From assembly GCA_023055425.1 (NCBI GenBank), contig JALGPY010000010.1, positions 21,406,363 to 21,470,362 of the forward strand: a DNA stretch of 64,000 nt, given 5' to 3'. The notes beneath the pieces were generated by a model. That model ran no database searches, had not been told where the DNA came from, and saw only the letters and a program-made list of their open reading frames with translations. The position numbers and the translations under genes were made by a program. Shown here piece after piece: positions 8,305 to 18,961 of the stretch; position 1 is the stretch's first letter; each line of letters starts with the position of its first letter. The stretch comes from Linanthus parryae. Its lineage: Eukaryota; Streptophyta; Magnoliopsida; Ericales; Polemoniaceae.

Positions 8305-11300
8305 TCAAGGATAGTACTTCTTAATCCAGCGCATGTTGACTGAACTCGGGGTTGAGGTTGTTTCGTGCAACCTTCGTATGCTGCAGTAGCCACTGTCAAA
8401 GACTTCTGTGACTTCGAAGGGTCCTTCCCAATTGGCTGCAAACTTTGGGTGAGCTGCTTCTCGCATGCAGTGGTCAGACGCACGCAGGACCAAATCTCCA
8501 ACTGCGAAATCTCTTCGCTGGACTGACATGTTGTAAGCACGAGCGATCCTTTCTTGATACCGCTTGTTGGTCCTTTTAGCTTGTTCTCGCTTTTACTCCA
8601 GCAAGACTAAGTCATGATCACGTTGATTTTCGTAGAGTGCGTGGAAGGCCAATCTTGCCGAATTGACTCTCACCTCAGCAGGTACCACGGCCTCGGCCCC
8701 ATAGCATAGTAGGAACGGTGAGGCCCCCGTGGGTGTCCTTCGAGAAGTTCGGTAGGCCCACAGAGCTATACTTAGAGAATCAGCCCACTTCTTGTGGTCA
8801 TCTGCGACCATCTTGCTCAAAATCCTCAACAGCGTTTTGTTGGTCGCCTCGGCTTGCCCGTTCCCCTTCGGGTAGTAAGGGGTGGAACATATTTGCCTGA
8901 TGTTGTACTCTGCTAATTTTGCAGCAACCTGGCGATTAACAAAAGGAGTACCATTATCTGAAAGAATGGTTTTTGGAATTCCGAACCTGCATATGATGTT
9001 TTCTTGGATGAAGTTGACCACAGCTAGCGCATTTGCCGTCTTCAGTGGTATTGCCTCCACCCATTTGGTAAATAGCTCGGTTGCGGTGAGAATAAAATGA
9101 TTCCCGTGCGAAGTTGGTTAAATGGGACCAATGAAGTCCAGCGCCCATGTGTGAAATGGCCATGGCGTTCCCAATGCATGTAGATCCACCGCGGGAGCGT
9201 GCACTAGGTTTCCTTTAAATTGACACTCCTGGCAGCGTCGTACTTTGGTGCGGCAATCAGCCTCCATCGTAGGCCAGAAATATCCGATTGAGAGGAGCTG
9301 CCTGCATAATTTCACACCTCCTTGGTGTTCCACCTGATGAGAAAGGTCCATGACTTCTTGTGCTTCGCTGCCGTCTAGACATCGCAGAAAGTTGCCTTCG
9401 TGACCTCTTCGCCAAAGCAGGTTTTCTTGTACTATGTATCGAGATGCTTTCCTCTTCAATTTCTCAGCTTCCTTTCTCGATTCGAGTAAGGTGCCCTTAG
9501 TGAGAAAGTCAAAGAGTGGCTTCCTCCAATCCGTGTTATCATCGGTTAGGGCGATGAGTAGAGAATCTTTAATCAGTGCGCAACTCTCGCACTTCCCTTG
9601 TATCAGGGCAGCAGCTGTTGACATATCCGGCCAATGAATGCCATATCTCTGAGCCTTTCAGTAGATTGACACCTCGCTTTCTCCGCAAGCATGCTGGTGA
9701 ATCTTCTATAACAACAGCTGTCCCTCTTGCTCGGAGACGCATCGCATGAGTATTCCGCCAGGACCCTTGTAGTAAAGGGTGTTGTCATGTATGCAATACC
9801 CTTTTGTGAGTGCCCAGCTTTCACTCCTTGTGCCTTCTGTAATAGCTTGCAAAATTGTTTTCCTCCAATCTGTATCATCCATGCGTTCATCGTCGCACGC
9901 GTCTTCTGCCAACGCCGACGATGTCCGCACTTCGATGGAGATCCTTGCGGGACATTTTTCTGTACTAACCTTGGATCCCAAGGTGGCCAAAGCATCTGCA
10001 TGTCTGTTGTCCGCTCGGGGCTTGTGCTCGTACCTCACATCGCAGAATTGCTGCACTAGCTTTTGTACCAGAGTGCGATAGGACAGAAGGTTGATCTCCT
10101 TCAAACCGTACTCGCCCGATGCTTGCTTGACGATCAACTTGGAGTCTCCCATGACCGTCAAATTGCTTACTTCCAAAGCCTTCGCTGCACGCAGCCCCGC
10201 TATGAGGGCTTCATATTCTGCCTCGTTGTTGGTGACTGCGAAGTCAAGCTTTGCGGACATCTGTATGACCTCCCCATCTGGCTTGGTCAAGACTATCCCA
10301 ATGCCTCCGCATTTCCTTGTTGACGACCCGTCGAAATGGAGTGTCCAATAGGGTACATCGATCGCATAGATCTCAGGTCCCTCGAGTTCTTCTTCAATCA
10401 CGGGCTCATGACTGTTGTCGGGGAATTGTGCTAGCAAATCCGCTACCGCCTGCGACTTGATCGCTCGCGGTCTCGCGCATGTGATATCGTATTGAGAAAT
10501 GGTCATGTACCATTTCGCCAACCTTCCTCCAGGAGCAGTGTGAGTTAACAGATATCGTATGGGGTCACTTTTCGTAACCACCACCACTTTGTGCGACGCA
10601 AAGTAGTGTTTCAATTTCCCTATTATAAAGAACAAAGCAAGGCAGTGACGCTCGATGTCTGTGTACCTTGATTCTGCGGGCTGCAAAATGCGAGAGATGT
10701 AGTAGATGGGCCTCTCCTGACCCTCGTACTCATGAGCCAGAAGTGCTCCTATGGATTTCCTGGTTGACGTCAGATACAGTAAAAGCGGTGATCCCAGCTG
10801 AGGTGCAATCATTATTTTTGAAGATGTCAGTAGTTCTTTCAGCTTCCCGAACGCAGCTTCGTGCTCTGGGGTCCAGTTGTATGCAGCATCTTTCTTGAGA
10901 AGATTACTGAAGCAGAAAGTAATCTCGGCAATTGCAGGGATGAACCTTCGCAGATATGATAGCTTTCCCAAAAATGTCTTCAAGGCACTTTGGTTATGGG
11001 GCGGCGTCATGCTAGTGATGGCTGACACTTTCGCAGGGTCGGGCTCGATTCCTTGGCGATGGACCACGCATCCCAAGAACTTCCCTGATGTTACCCCGAA
11101 CGCGCATTTCATAGGGTTCATTTTCAGCTAGAAGCGTCTGCATCTGTTGAACACTTTCCGCAAATCTGCTAAGTGATCTGCTTCCTGCCTGGATTTGACT
11201 AAAAGGTCGTCAACATAAAATTCCACTTCCTTGTGCATCATGTCGTGGAACAGAGCCATCATGGCCCGCTGGTAGGTTGCACCCGCGTTTTTGAGACCGA

Positions 11301-12069
11301 ATGGCATCACTGTGTAGTTGAACACTCCCACCGGGGTGATGAATGCAGTTTTCCGCGCGTCTTCAGGGTCCATCTTGATCTGGTTGTACCCGCTGAAGCC
11401 GTCCATGAAGCTGAACATGCGATGGCCCGCTGTTGAATCGATAAGCAAATCGATGTTGGGGAGTGGAAAATCGTCCTTGGGGCTGAAGCGATTGAGATCT
11501 CGAAAGTCCACGCAGATGCGAAGCTGTCCGTTCTTCTTCTCTACTGGCACGATGTTGGCCAGCCATGTTGGATGGTGATTCGGCTCTATGAACTTGGCAT
11601 CCAGGAGTTTGACAATCTCCTGTTTGATCTTCACATTAAGCTCCGGTCTGAAGCTTCTTGTGCTTTGCTTTATTGGTTTAGAACCCGGGATGATGTCTAA
11701 ACGATGCATAGTGATGCTTGTATCCAGACCTGGCATCTCATCATACTCCCATGCGAACACGTCCTTGTATTCAGTTGGGAGCTGTAGCAGTCCTTGCTCT
11801 TCCTCGCTTGTGAGGTCCGCACTTAGAAAGACTGGCCTCTTCTTTTCCTCGTTCGGGCTGAGGAACACTTCCTTTAGCTCTTGCTTCTGTGGTCTGGGTC
11901 TGTCTTCCATGCATTCAGGTGCTTCTTTGAGCTTCTCATCTGGAGTGCCCTGTATTGGCCTTTCCGTGAGCGCGATCTGCTCGATTTTGATCGATTTGCC
12001 CAGGGATATCCCCATGCCCGTGTGAGGACATCCCCGCATACCTTCATATGCGATAGCACTTCTTCCCAT
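8305..12069 (-). pseudogene. pol: pol of element A: RT, two RNase H, integrase; five stops
   Basis: One reading frame from 12069 down to the stop at 8305-8307 with five in-frame stops (11128-11130, 9706-9708, 9658-9660, 9118-9120, 8593-8595) and no frameshift. It overlaps the end of gag-protease by 26 bases in another frame, so a frameshift or internal start would be needed. Order: RT with VDFRDLN and the catalytic YVDD (about 11207-11221); a first RNase H (about 10800-10530); a second, archaeal-type RNase H with HFDGSS (about 10340), NNEAEYEAL and MGDSKL, ending ADALA; integrase zinc finger with HQVEH and CQEC; integrase core with DFIGP, SDNG and NGQAEA as the D, D and E positions; and a C-terminal FAVGDLVLR module. 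The dual RNase H assigns it to the Tat lineage. It copies element RNA and inserts the DNA. Confidence 0.9.
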
Positions 12070-14680
12070 TGGCGTAGAAGCTCTCTATCTCCTTGCCTTC
12101 AGGGTCACGCTTTGCAATTCTCTTGAGAGTGTACACGTTCTTTCGATAGTATGCGATTCGCGGCGCCTCTTCGCGTGTAGGCGGCTTCTCTTTGGCGTCT
12201 TCCCTTGTCACCATTACTCCCGCAGGTGACTGGTCCTTGATGTCCTCCCATAGAGGTAAAGGAGTAGGGTTGAATGGTCCCGGTGTTTGCTCGTCCGCCA
12301 TCTCGGTGAACCACACTGCCTCGCTAAGATGTGCTTCATCCAAGTTGAATGGATTCGTTGAAGCTGGTATCTCGACTACTCTGTCGTTCCAGATAGCTTT
12401 CATGACTTGGTGAGCTGTTGAAGGAACTGCGTCGAAGCGGTGAATCCAGGCTCGACCTATGATCATGTGGTATGTAGTGTTCGCATCTATGACATAGAAC
12501 TTTGCTGAGCACTTGATTTTGCCAATTTGAACGCCCAGGCGAATCCATCCGATCGTCATTCTAGAGTCGCTTCCAAATCCCATCAATGGAGATGGACGCC
12601 TGACTATCTTGTGCTCGGGAATCCCTGCTAGCTTCAGTGTGTGGAGCGAAACGACATTGACCGCTGCTCCTCCATCGACGAATGCTCGTTTAAACTCGAC
12701 GCCATTGATGATGGCCATCACGTACAGAGGCCTCTGGTGGCTCGCATCTGTCTTCTTGTCGCTGGCAGAAAAGGTCATAATCTTTTCTGTAGAGCGAGAC
12801 GCCCTGATGACTTTCCCGTTGGAAACTACAAGATCCTCCTCGTAGTCTTCCGCTATCCTCAAGATTGCTTTCGTCATATCTGTCCGGCACTTCTCAGAGA
12901 AGTTCATTTCGTCGAAGAATCTGCTAAAGCCGTGCGACCCCTTCATCTGATCGGCACGTTCATCTTCTGTGTCCATGCTGTAGTCCTCGTCATCATGGAC
13001 TTCGGCAATGATGGGCAGACCATCCTCTGCGACTTCTTCCAAGTCCACAATCGAGATCATGGCGACCTCTTTGCCTTTTGGGTCTCGCTCCGCATGGGCA
13101 GGAAGTGGGTTGTTGCGCACATCCTTCCTGTGGTCACTGACGATCAGCTCGCCATTCTTCATCTTCTGGTCGAATGTAAATCTGAGCTTCTTACATTCCG
13201 CTGTGGGGTGCATGACCTTGCCGTGGTACTCGCACCACTTGGGGTCCCTCACCATCTCCTTGGAGGGTATCTTCTCGAGCGGCGGTAGGACACCGTCCTT
13301 GCGCCACTGCCTGCAGAGGTCGCTTGCCTCCTCCACCGAGCATGGCAGAGGTGGTACGTCGAAGTTCACAACTTTCGCTTGCTTCTGGGGTGAAACTGTA
13401 TTGACCTCAGCTTCACGTCCCCTTTTGTAACTGAATCTCCCGATCTTATAGGTGGTGCCGCTCGAAGATCGCTCCGGAGCGTTCTTCTTTTTCTGCCTCT
13501 CGACTATAGGCTCGATGTTCTTCGTGCATTCAATTAGCTTTGAAAACGTAGGTGTTTGAAAATTGATGAGCATACCTTTGTATTCGTCTCGCATGCACTG
13601 CAGGCATATCTCTACGAGTCGGCTTTCGAGCATTGGATCTTTGCACTCCAAGGACTTCGCCCTGAATTTCTTGATGAAAGTGATCCCGTCCTCCTCGCGC
13701 TTCTGATACATCCGCGAGAGATGGATCATCGTCACCTTTTCTTCCATCTGAAAGAACTTGGTGTAGAACTTCTGGACCATGTCGTCCCAAGTCTTCACAG
13801 ATCCGGCTTCCAATGTTCGGTACCACTTGTACGCTACGTTCCCCAAAGATTTTGAGAACTCTCGCATCAGCAGTTTGGGATCAGCTCTGTATGGCCCCAT
13901 GACATCGATGAAACGCATGACGTGCTCATGAGCGTTCCCGTTGACATCCTCGAACTTGTCCCATTTAGGAGCCTTATACCCCACTGGGTTAGGCATGAGA
14001 TATATCTCCCGCGGGATGGGTGGATCGTTGTCTAGCTTCGGGATGATGGTATCCGCGAATGATTGGTGAGCCAGAATAGTGTCCATGCGCTTCTGCAGAG
14101 ACGTCATGCATTCTGGAATGCTTCCCTCAGTAGCAGAAGGAGGGGTTGCTGCAGGCGGAGGTGACACATATGCCGTCGGAGGATTGGGAGCATATTGGCT
14201 GCTTGCGTTGCCCCAGATCGCCGTTGACGGAGGCAAGGGATACTGCGACGCCGAATTACGTATCAAAGTCGGAGGCTGAGGAGTATGAGCAGTGAGAGGC
14301 AACATCTGAGCTGTTGACCCCTGAATTGAAGGGAGCTGCGTAGTCGCCGGTGGAGTCTGCAGATTAGGGTTGGGAGGTGTGGTGGACACTCCCAATCCTG
14401 GAGCGGTAGGGCCTCCTCCTCCTTGAGAGACGGCGGTGGTCGTTGAAGGATTTGGCGCAAGGGTGCCCAGAACGGCCAAGATCCGTTCTAGCTGCGCAGA
14501 CTGGGCTTTGAGAGCTTTTGCCTGGCCTTGGACGGTGGCGTCCAAGGATTCTAGCGTCGGTGCCTCGCTGGGGGTCGTAGGAGTACGGCGGGTTTCCTCC
14601 CCTGAGGCAGCTTCGGTGGAAGGCGATCTATTGCTAACATCATCCTCCTGAGACATGGTTGCTTTTGTTGGTAAGTTCAC
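12044..14680 (-). CDS. gag: Gag-protease polyprotein of element A
   Basis: This is an intact 878-residue ORF starting 17 bases inside the right LTR/PBS. Residues 1-80 are polar with a short helix. Residues 80-200 are Pro/Thr/Gln-rich. About 225-400 is the retrotransposon gag domain (PKWDKFEDVNGNAHEHV, LGNVAYKWYRTL, ITFIKKFRAKSLECKDP). About 481-500 is a CxxH...H...C motif (CEYHGKVMHPTAEC), a zinc-finger-like element common in this lineage. About 655-790 is an aspartic protease whose active site reads VDGGAAVN rather than DTG/DSG; D-G-G variants occur in plant Tat elements. Gag packages the RNA and the protease cuts the polyprotein. With no stop in 878 codons, this is the best preserved gene of the element. 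Confidence 0.92.
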   Translation of the reverse strand: MNLPTKATMSQEDDVSNRSPSTEAASGEETRRTPTTPSEAPTLESLDATVQGQAKALKAQSAQLERILAVLGTLAPNPSTTTAVSQGGGGPTAPGLGVSTTPPNPNLQTPPATTQLPSIQGSTAQMLPLTAHTPQPPTLIRNSASQYPLPPSTAIWGNASSQYAPNPPTAYVSPPPAATPPSATEGSIPECMTSLQKRMDTILAHQSFADTIIPKLDNDPPIPREIYLMPNPVGYKAPKWDKFEDVNGNAHEHVMRFIDVMGPYRADPKLLMREFSKSLGNVAYKWYRTLEAGSVKTWDDMVQKFYTKFFQMEEKVTMIHLSRMYQKREEDGITFIKKFRAKSLECKDPMLESRLVEICLQCMRDEYKGMLINFQTPTFSKLIECTKNIEPIVERQKKKNAPERSSSGTTYKIGRFSYKRGREAEVNTVSPQKQAKVVNFDVPPLPCSVEEASDLCRQWRKDGVLPPLEKIPSKEMVRDPKWCEYHGKVMHPTAECKKLRFTFDQKMKNGELIVSDHRKDVRNNPLPAHAERDPKGKEVAMISIVDLEEVAEDGLPIIAEVHDDEDYSMDTEDERADQMKGSHGFSRFFDEMNFSEKCRTDMTKAILRIAEDYEEDLVVSNGKVIRASRSTEKIMTFSASDKKTDASHQRPLYVMAIINGVEFKRAFVDGGAAVNVVSLHTLKLAGIPEHKIVRRPSPLMGFGSDSRMTIGWIRLGVQIGKIKCSAKFYVIDANTTYHMIIGRAWIHRFDAVPSTAHQVMKAIWNDRVVEIPASTNPFNLDEAHLSEAVWFTEMADEQTPGPFNPTPLPLWEDIKDQSPAGVMVTREDAKEKPPTREEAPRIAYYRKNVYTLKRIAKRDPEGKEIESFYANGKKCYRI

Positions 14681-14693
14681 GTCGGGTTCACCA
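14675..14693 (-). promoter_or_regulatory. Primer binding site of element A
   Basis: On the minus strand TGGTGAACCCGACGTGAAC begins three bases inside the 5' LTR. It starts with TGG, complementary to the CCA end of a tRNA, as expected for a minus-strand primer site. I could not assign the tRNA from memory. It is not the initiator-Met site used by the copia elements in this window. Confidence 0.75.
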
Positions 14694-14696
14694 AAA

Positions 14697-15321
14697 TGTG
14701 CACAAGAGATTCCGGCGGGGAGACCTCCGTGTACACCGTATGTAGAGGATCAGAGATCGCACAGGAAGAGTTGGGTTGTGTGTAGGGAGAGACTAAGGCA
14801 GTAGTAATGTCTGAGAGAGACAGAGGTTTGGCAGAGCTTCCGCGTATGGCTAGTGTGTCCTCCTTTGTATGGAAAGGTTAACGTCCTATATATAGCAGAG
14901 AACGTGACCGTTGTAGTGTGGTTAATGCGCCCATTAATGGCGGCTTAATTATCTTAACCATAACGGCACGTTCGTCCGAGTATATAGGGACCGTTACAGC
15001 ACGTTGTGCGCGAATACCGGAACCGTTACGAGGTTGACCGGGTTTGACCGGATTGACCGGGTTTATGGAGATCGTGCCATAAATCTCTCAAAACAGTTAC
15101 TAAAGGTCGCGTGCGAGCTTGACTCGCACGCGACAGGGCTTACTCTAGCCTCCAAACCACTAAGTCCCTACAAGTCCCGTGCAGTGGTATGCGAGGGCTC
15201 TGTCTCGCAGCCCCCACATGGATCAGCTCGGCTGGTGATCCAGTGTGTGTGGAGCACAATATGGTGTGCTGGATGGTTGCCACGTGGCCAAGATCTGCTA
15301 GCTCAGAAAGCACTATCTACA
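14697..15321 (-). repeat. 5' LTR of element A (right copy)
   Basis: 625 bp, TG...CA, nearly identical to 395-1021. In the minus orientation this copy is the 5' LTR and promoter. Hand comparison with the other LTR finds about 11 substitutions and a 2-bp GA indel (near 520 versus 14820). Confidence 0.95.
14886..14895 (-). promoter_or_regulatory. TATA box of the element A LTR promoter
   Basis: CTATATATAG inside the 5' LTR, palindromic around its centre, at the same place as 586-595 in the other LTR. It is the most likely TATA box for the minus-strand gag-pol RNA. Confidence 0.55.
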
Positions 15322-15326
15322 CCTTT
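15322..15326. repeat. Right target-site duplication of element A
   Basis: CCTTT directly after the LTR end CTATCTACA, identical to 390-394. Confidence 0.9.
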
Positions 15327-15394
15327 TCATTCTAACAACGAGTTTCCTATTCTAATGAATAGTTCTGCGTCGTAACAAACCATTTTTCTAGTAG

Positions 15395-16213
15395 CTTACC
15401 CAAAGAAATTCACTCCTCGTAGCTTATTCCACCTCCCCCATCCCCTCCACTACATACGGACATAATGACACAAAGATAAGAGGGGATTTGAGAGAGGGGG
15501 TGAGGAAGAGAAGTTGACGGTGAGAGACAAGACCGCCAGAGCCACAAAAAACTGGCCAGTCTCTGAAGAGGAAGAGACTACGAAGAGGATTTTTGGCTTT
15601 GATTTGCGACGCTCCAACAGCAGATTCTTTAGATCTGCGGCAACAGCAACAAAACCGTTAATCTTCGACTCCGTTGTTCCAGCGGCGGCAATGTTTCTTT
15701 CTCTCTTCTCCTTCTCTTTTTAATTCTGATACTTTTCTTCTATATGGTTAACAACTTCTTCTTATTCTTATTCTTCTTCTTCTCTAATGTTCGATCTGTC
15801 AGATCGTACGCCAGTTTTAGGGTTCGACAAAGTGGCAGTGGCGAGGTGGAATAGAAAGGGACAAAGGAGAAAGGATGAAGAAGGACGAAGATGGATGATG
15901 AAGGATCTGTAATTATTTTTCTGTTCTTCTGTTCTTCATCCTTATCTATTATTTCTTTCAGATCTCATATTTTTGGATATGTATTATGTTTGATGGTGTT
16001 GGAGTTGGTGGTGATGGTTTTGATGGTTGTGGTGTCTGTAATGAGAGAGAAGGAAGGAGAGAGATTCTATAATTAGTTGATATAGCACGCGTTAAATCAT
16101 GAAAGGAACATGTTTATTAAAATGTGTACGAATTTTCTCTCAGCTGTTCCTAAAGAAAAAGATGATCGGAGTAATAAAGAAAAAGAGAGACATGGGAAAA
16201 ATATGTTTTACCT
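15395..16213. other. Low-copy flank with short open frames, no supported gene
   Basis: GC-richer than its surroundings between about 15480 and 15900. A plus-strand frame of 69 codons (15514-15723) and one of 61 codons (15891-16076) are open. The GAAG-rich and CTT-rich stretches look like the 5' leader of a plant gene or a decayed exon. No domain is recognisable. Confidence 0.45.
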
Positions 16214-16567
16214 GAGCATCTCCAATAGTTGTACTTACAAGTTATTAATAATTTAATGAAAATCATATTTATTTATTTTACTTATACATAATTTTTAATG
16301 TATACTCCAACAGTGTTATGTAAAAGTTAGTTAAGTTATAATTCTTGTAGATGAAAAGTACTTAAAAAATATAAGCAATAAAAGAAGAAGAGAGATAGAC
16401 ACGTAAAATTTAGCTATCTATTTTCCGACTCTTTAAATATAATGAGCAGGAAAACTATCCGCTAAAATAATGAACATGATAAAGAACCTAGTGAACACAA
16501 AAAAATATCATTTTAATTATATTCTAAACATAACCACTATTTAAATTACCACCTATTGGAGATTACC
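16214..16567. mobile_element. MITE-like element with short inverted ends
   Basis: Starts GAGCATCTCCAATAG and ends with CTATTGGAGATTACC, an inverted repeat of about 12 bases around CTCCAATAG. The interior is AT-rich without coding capacity. Such CATCTCCAA/TTGGAGATG termini are common in small plant DNA-transposon derivatives. No target duplication was identified, so family and exact ends are uncertain. Confidence 0.45.
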
Positions 16568-17141
16568 TAAATCACCAATTCTTATCCTCATATCAGGTTA
16601 AATCTTCCACCTCTCACTCGTTGCTCGTTGTTATCATTAAATTTTCACCTTCACCAAATCAAGGCGCTTTCTCTCTGTCTCTTCATTCTTCCAACTATAA
16701 CTAGGCTTGATCGAATTTACCGCATACACCTCAACACACGCGTGTGCAATAGCAATCTGATATGGTTGAGAGCGTGTATGGGTCAGGGGTAACCGAAATA
16801 TATAAATTTTGTGTTTTATTGTAACACATGTTTTTCCGTGATCTAATTTGTTTTCCCCTATAGAACGTGAGATGAGGCTCATGGTCGTGGGTTTGTGCGT
16901 CCAACAGGTTGTTCACGATCTTCTACTACAAGGCAATAAATCTCACACGTTAGGTTTGTCTTAAGCAGTTCGATTAGTCTCTGTAACAATCTAGTGGAAT
17001 CTTCTTTGTTCTCTTCCAGCATATCTCAAAATTTTGTGGCTCGGGCTTGACAATGCCGGTTTTAGCCTTCCGGTTCCGGGCTATTTGTGATATTCTTTTC
17101 TTCTTCCTGGAAACATTTTTGGGTTGGTTTTTTTTTATACT

Positions 17142-17353
17142 CTACGCCAAGAGAAAGTATTTATTGGGGCTAGCCCCACCACTGTGACATGCATGTGTGG
17201 TGGGGCGCGCCACTCAACTTTTGACATATATGCATTATTCAGATAGATGTCACCACATTTTGCATATATTTATCAGAAACTGAATGGCGTGCCCCACCAC
17301 GCAGGCACGCCACAGTTGTGGGCTAGCCCAAATAAATACTTTCTCCTAGGCCA
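17142..17353. mobile_element. 195-bp MITE with about 60-bp terminal inverted repeats
   Basis: The element is 17151-17345. Its two ends are inverted copies over about 60 bases, beginning GAGAAAGTATTTATT and containing GGGCTAGCCC near each end and GTGGTGGGGC inside. Flanking 8-bp sequences (CTACGCCA 17142-17149; CTAGGCCA 17346-17353) match at 7 of 8 positions and look like a target-site duplication. Long inverted repeats with an 8-9 bp duplication fit a hAT- or Mutator-derived MITE. It has no coding capacity. A transcript through it would fold into a long hairpin. Confidence 0.8.
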
Positions 17354-17954
17354 GGGGCAGGTAAGAAAGGTTCTAGTTTCGGTGGGCGGAATTTGAGGAA
17401 CATCTGAGGGTGAACTTTTTATGATAATGATGATTGATGTGCACGATTGAGGATGATTTCAATGTGTTGTGAAGACGAAGATGAAAATCAAGAGTGTTTG
17501 AGTATAGAAATTGACATTGTTGAGAAAGGGCTTCGCTTCTAGTTAAACCATACAAATCGTAAATTTGACCGCACTCTCCCAATTAAGATGATTCGATACG
17601 ACTCCACAAGTATTTTTGGTCGGAGTATGCTGTTAAAAGTTCTAGAACGAAATCAGTACGCAGTGTTTAAGTTTCAGTTTGAGTGTTTTGTTAAGGACGG
17701 ATAAAATAAAGTGATATGTAATTAACATATTTTAGGATGAAACAACAACAAGTTACCAGGGTTTGTTCTCTAACATATCTTTTATACTGGGTTAATTTGA
17801 TATTTTCTCAATACCCAATTTATCCACCTCTTTTCTTATCTTTGCTCAAGGCAAAATGTAACAAGTGGGATAAGGAAATGTAATTTATAATTGTTTCTTG
17901 AACATCATCCAAACACTAGATAAGGATCATGAGGTATAAAAAGTCATCCCTATC
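17354..17954. other. Intergenic, nothing recognised
   Basis: AT-rich DNA. A minus-strand frame of 69 codons (17373-17582) is open but has no recognisable similarity. Confidence 0.5.
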
Positions 17955-18961
17955 TAGGGGTGCACAGACAACCGCTTGACTCATCCAATCTGGCTCATCA
18001 AACCTAATCCAATCCCATTTTACTGGTTTGAAATTATTTGGGTTGAATGCATATTTTATTATAGCCCAAAGTGTATTTTAGTTTCGGTTGTGGATTAAAT
18101 TATAAAATTCAAAAACTAACCCAATCAAACCTAAAATAGGTAGTGTGTAATAAATTAATAATGTCTATAAAATTTATATCATATCAATTAAATAATTTAT
18201 TAGTTGTACAGGTCAAAGACCATTCCCTTCATCTTCTATCAATGAAACACCATATCCTTCATAAGGGAAGATATATTTCTAATTTTTCCACCATCTTTTT
18301 TCATTTCCCATTTCTAATTTTGGCTTCGTTGTACATAATGGATTAGTCATCAGCAAATTATGCGATGTATTCTGTTTGAACAAACTATTGATTAAAAAAT
18401 TCAAGTTTTTTCTTTTTGCATTCTAAGTGTTTATATTCCAAATAATATTTTCTATTTTGCACCCTGTTGTTGCTTTGTAAACCAATATTTAGGTGATGTG
18501 TAACTAACTATAATATTTTGTTAAGAATAAAGGCAGACTGGCTAGCCCACCCAAAACGAACAAATCAAGATTGTTTGTTTCGGCTGATTTGTCAAGTAGC
18601 GGATTGGTTTTGCCTTGCATTTATCTAACTCAGTGATTATCGTATTGGGTACTTTTTCCCCTACTAAACAACCCAAACCTAAACATGTACACTCCAATCA
18701 TCCCTCCACTTTATCCCTTACCCGAATGAGGAGCAGGGGGTATGAAATTTTTACTGAGTTGACTATACCTTTAATTTGATGTGTTATTTCATGTTAAATT
18801 TGTATTTTAAATTTTTTTAACTAAATTTCCTATAAAAAATATTATCATCCGGTTCGAAGCGGTTTGAACTAAGATCAAACCATTTTATGCGCAAACCTAA
18901 CGGAGACAAACCATTTGTAGACAGTTCGATTTAGTGTTTTCTTCATGATTGCAAATCCCTG
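17955..18961. mobile_element. Possible hAT-like non-autonomous remnant
   Basis: Begins TAGGGGTGCACA and ends GCAAATCCCTG, which on the minus strand starts CAGGGATTTGC. These are reminiscent of hAT terminal repeats. The interior holds many GGTTCGAA/GGTTTGAA-type motifs, such as CGGTTCGAAGCGGTTTG at about 18850, as in known plant non-autonomous hAT elements. End similarity is weak and no 8-bp duplication was established. Confidence 0.3.

Larger units (their letters stand above)
395..15321 (-). mobile_element. Element A: Tat-type Ty3/gypsy retrotransposon with antisense gene
   Basis: This is a full-length LTR retrotransposon of 14.9 kb read on the minus strand. It has 627/625-bp LTRs that start TG and end CA, a perfect CCTTT target duplication, a PBS beside the right LTR and a PPT beside the left LTR. 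The order on the minus strand is LTR, PBS, gag-protease, RT, RNase H, a second (archaeal-type) RNase H, integrase, a long extra region, PPT, LTR. RT-RH-INT order makes it Ty3/gypsy, and the second RNase H is a hallmark of the plant Tat lineage. The roughly 7-kb extra region between pol and the 3' LTR holds plus-strand genes. Hand comparison of the LTRs gives about 11 substitutions and one 2-bp indel, so insertion was recent. Pol has five in-frame stops, so this copy is not autonomous. Confidence 0.95.
153..15394. mobile_element. Possible CACTA-like remnant interrupted by element A
   Basis: Left of element A the sequence TACTATAAGAAAAAG begins at 153. Right of it, on the minus strand, CTACTAGAAAAATGG ends at 15394. 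Both resemble the terminal inverted repeat of plant CACTA elements (CACTACAAGAAAA / CACTACTAGAAAA). The DNA between these ends and the LTRs has CGACGA/TCGTCG motifs. If correct, the pre-insertion element was only about 315 bp, that is, a non-autonomous element. No 3-bp target duplication is evident and the two termini match each other only partly, so this is tentative. Confidence 0.35.

Noticed and set aside
12641..13288. 215-codon plus-strand frame opposite gag-protease
   Set aside because: Shadow of the minus-strand 878-codon ORF, with no domain and no splice or promoter signals.
15004..15375. 123-codon frame in the right LTR (and 704-910 in the left)
   Set aside because: Both lie in the LTR of element A, and the right one runs out past the target duplication. 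Not conserved in the element B LTR as far as can be seen.
16637..16916. Overlapping 61- and 81-codon minus-strand frames
   Set aside because: Short, overlapping each other in different frames, with no similarity that I recognise.
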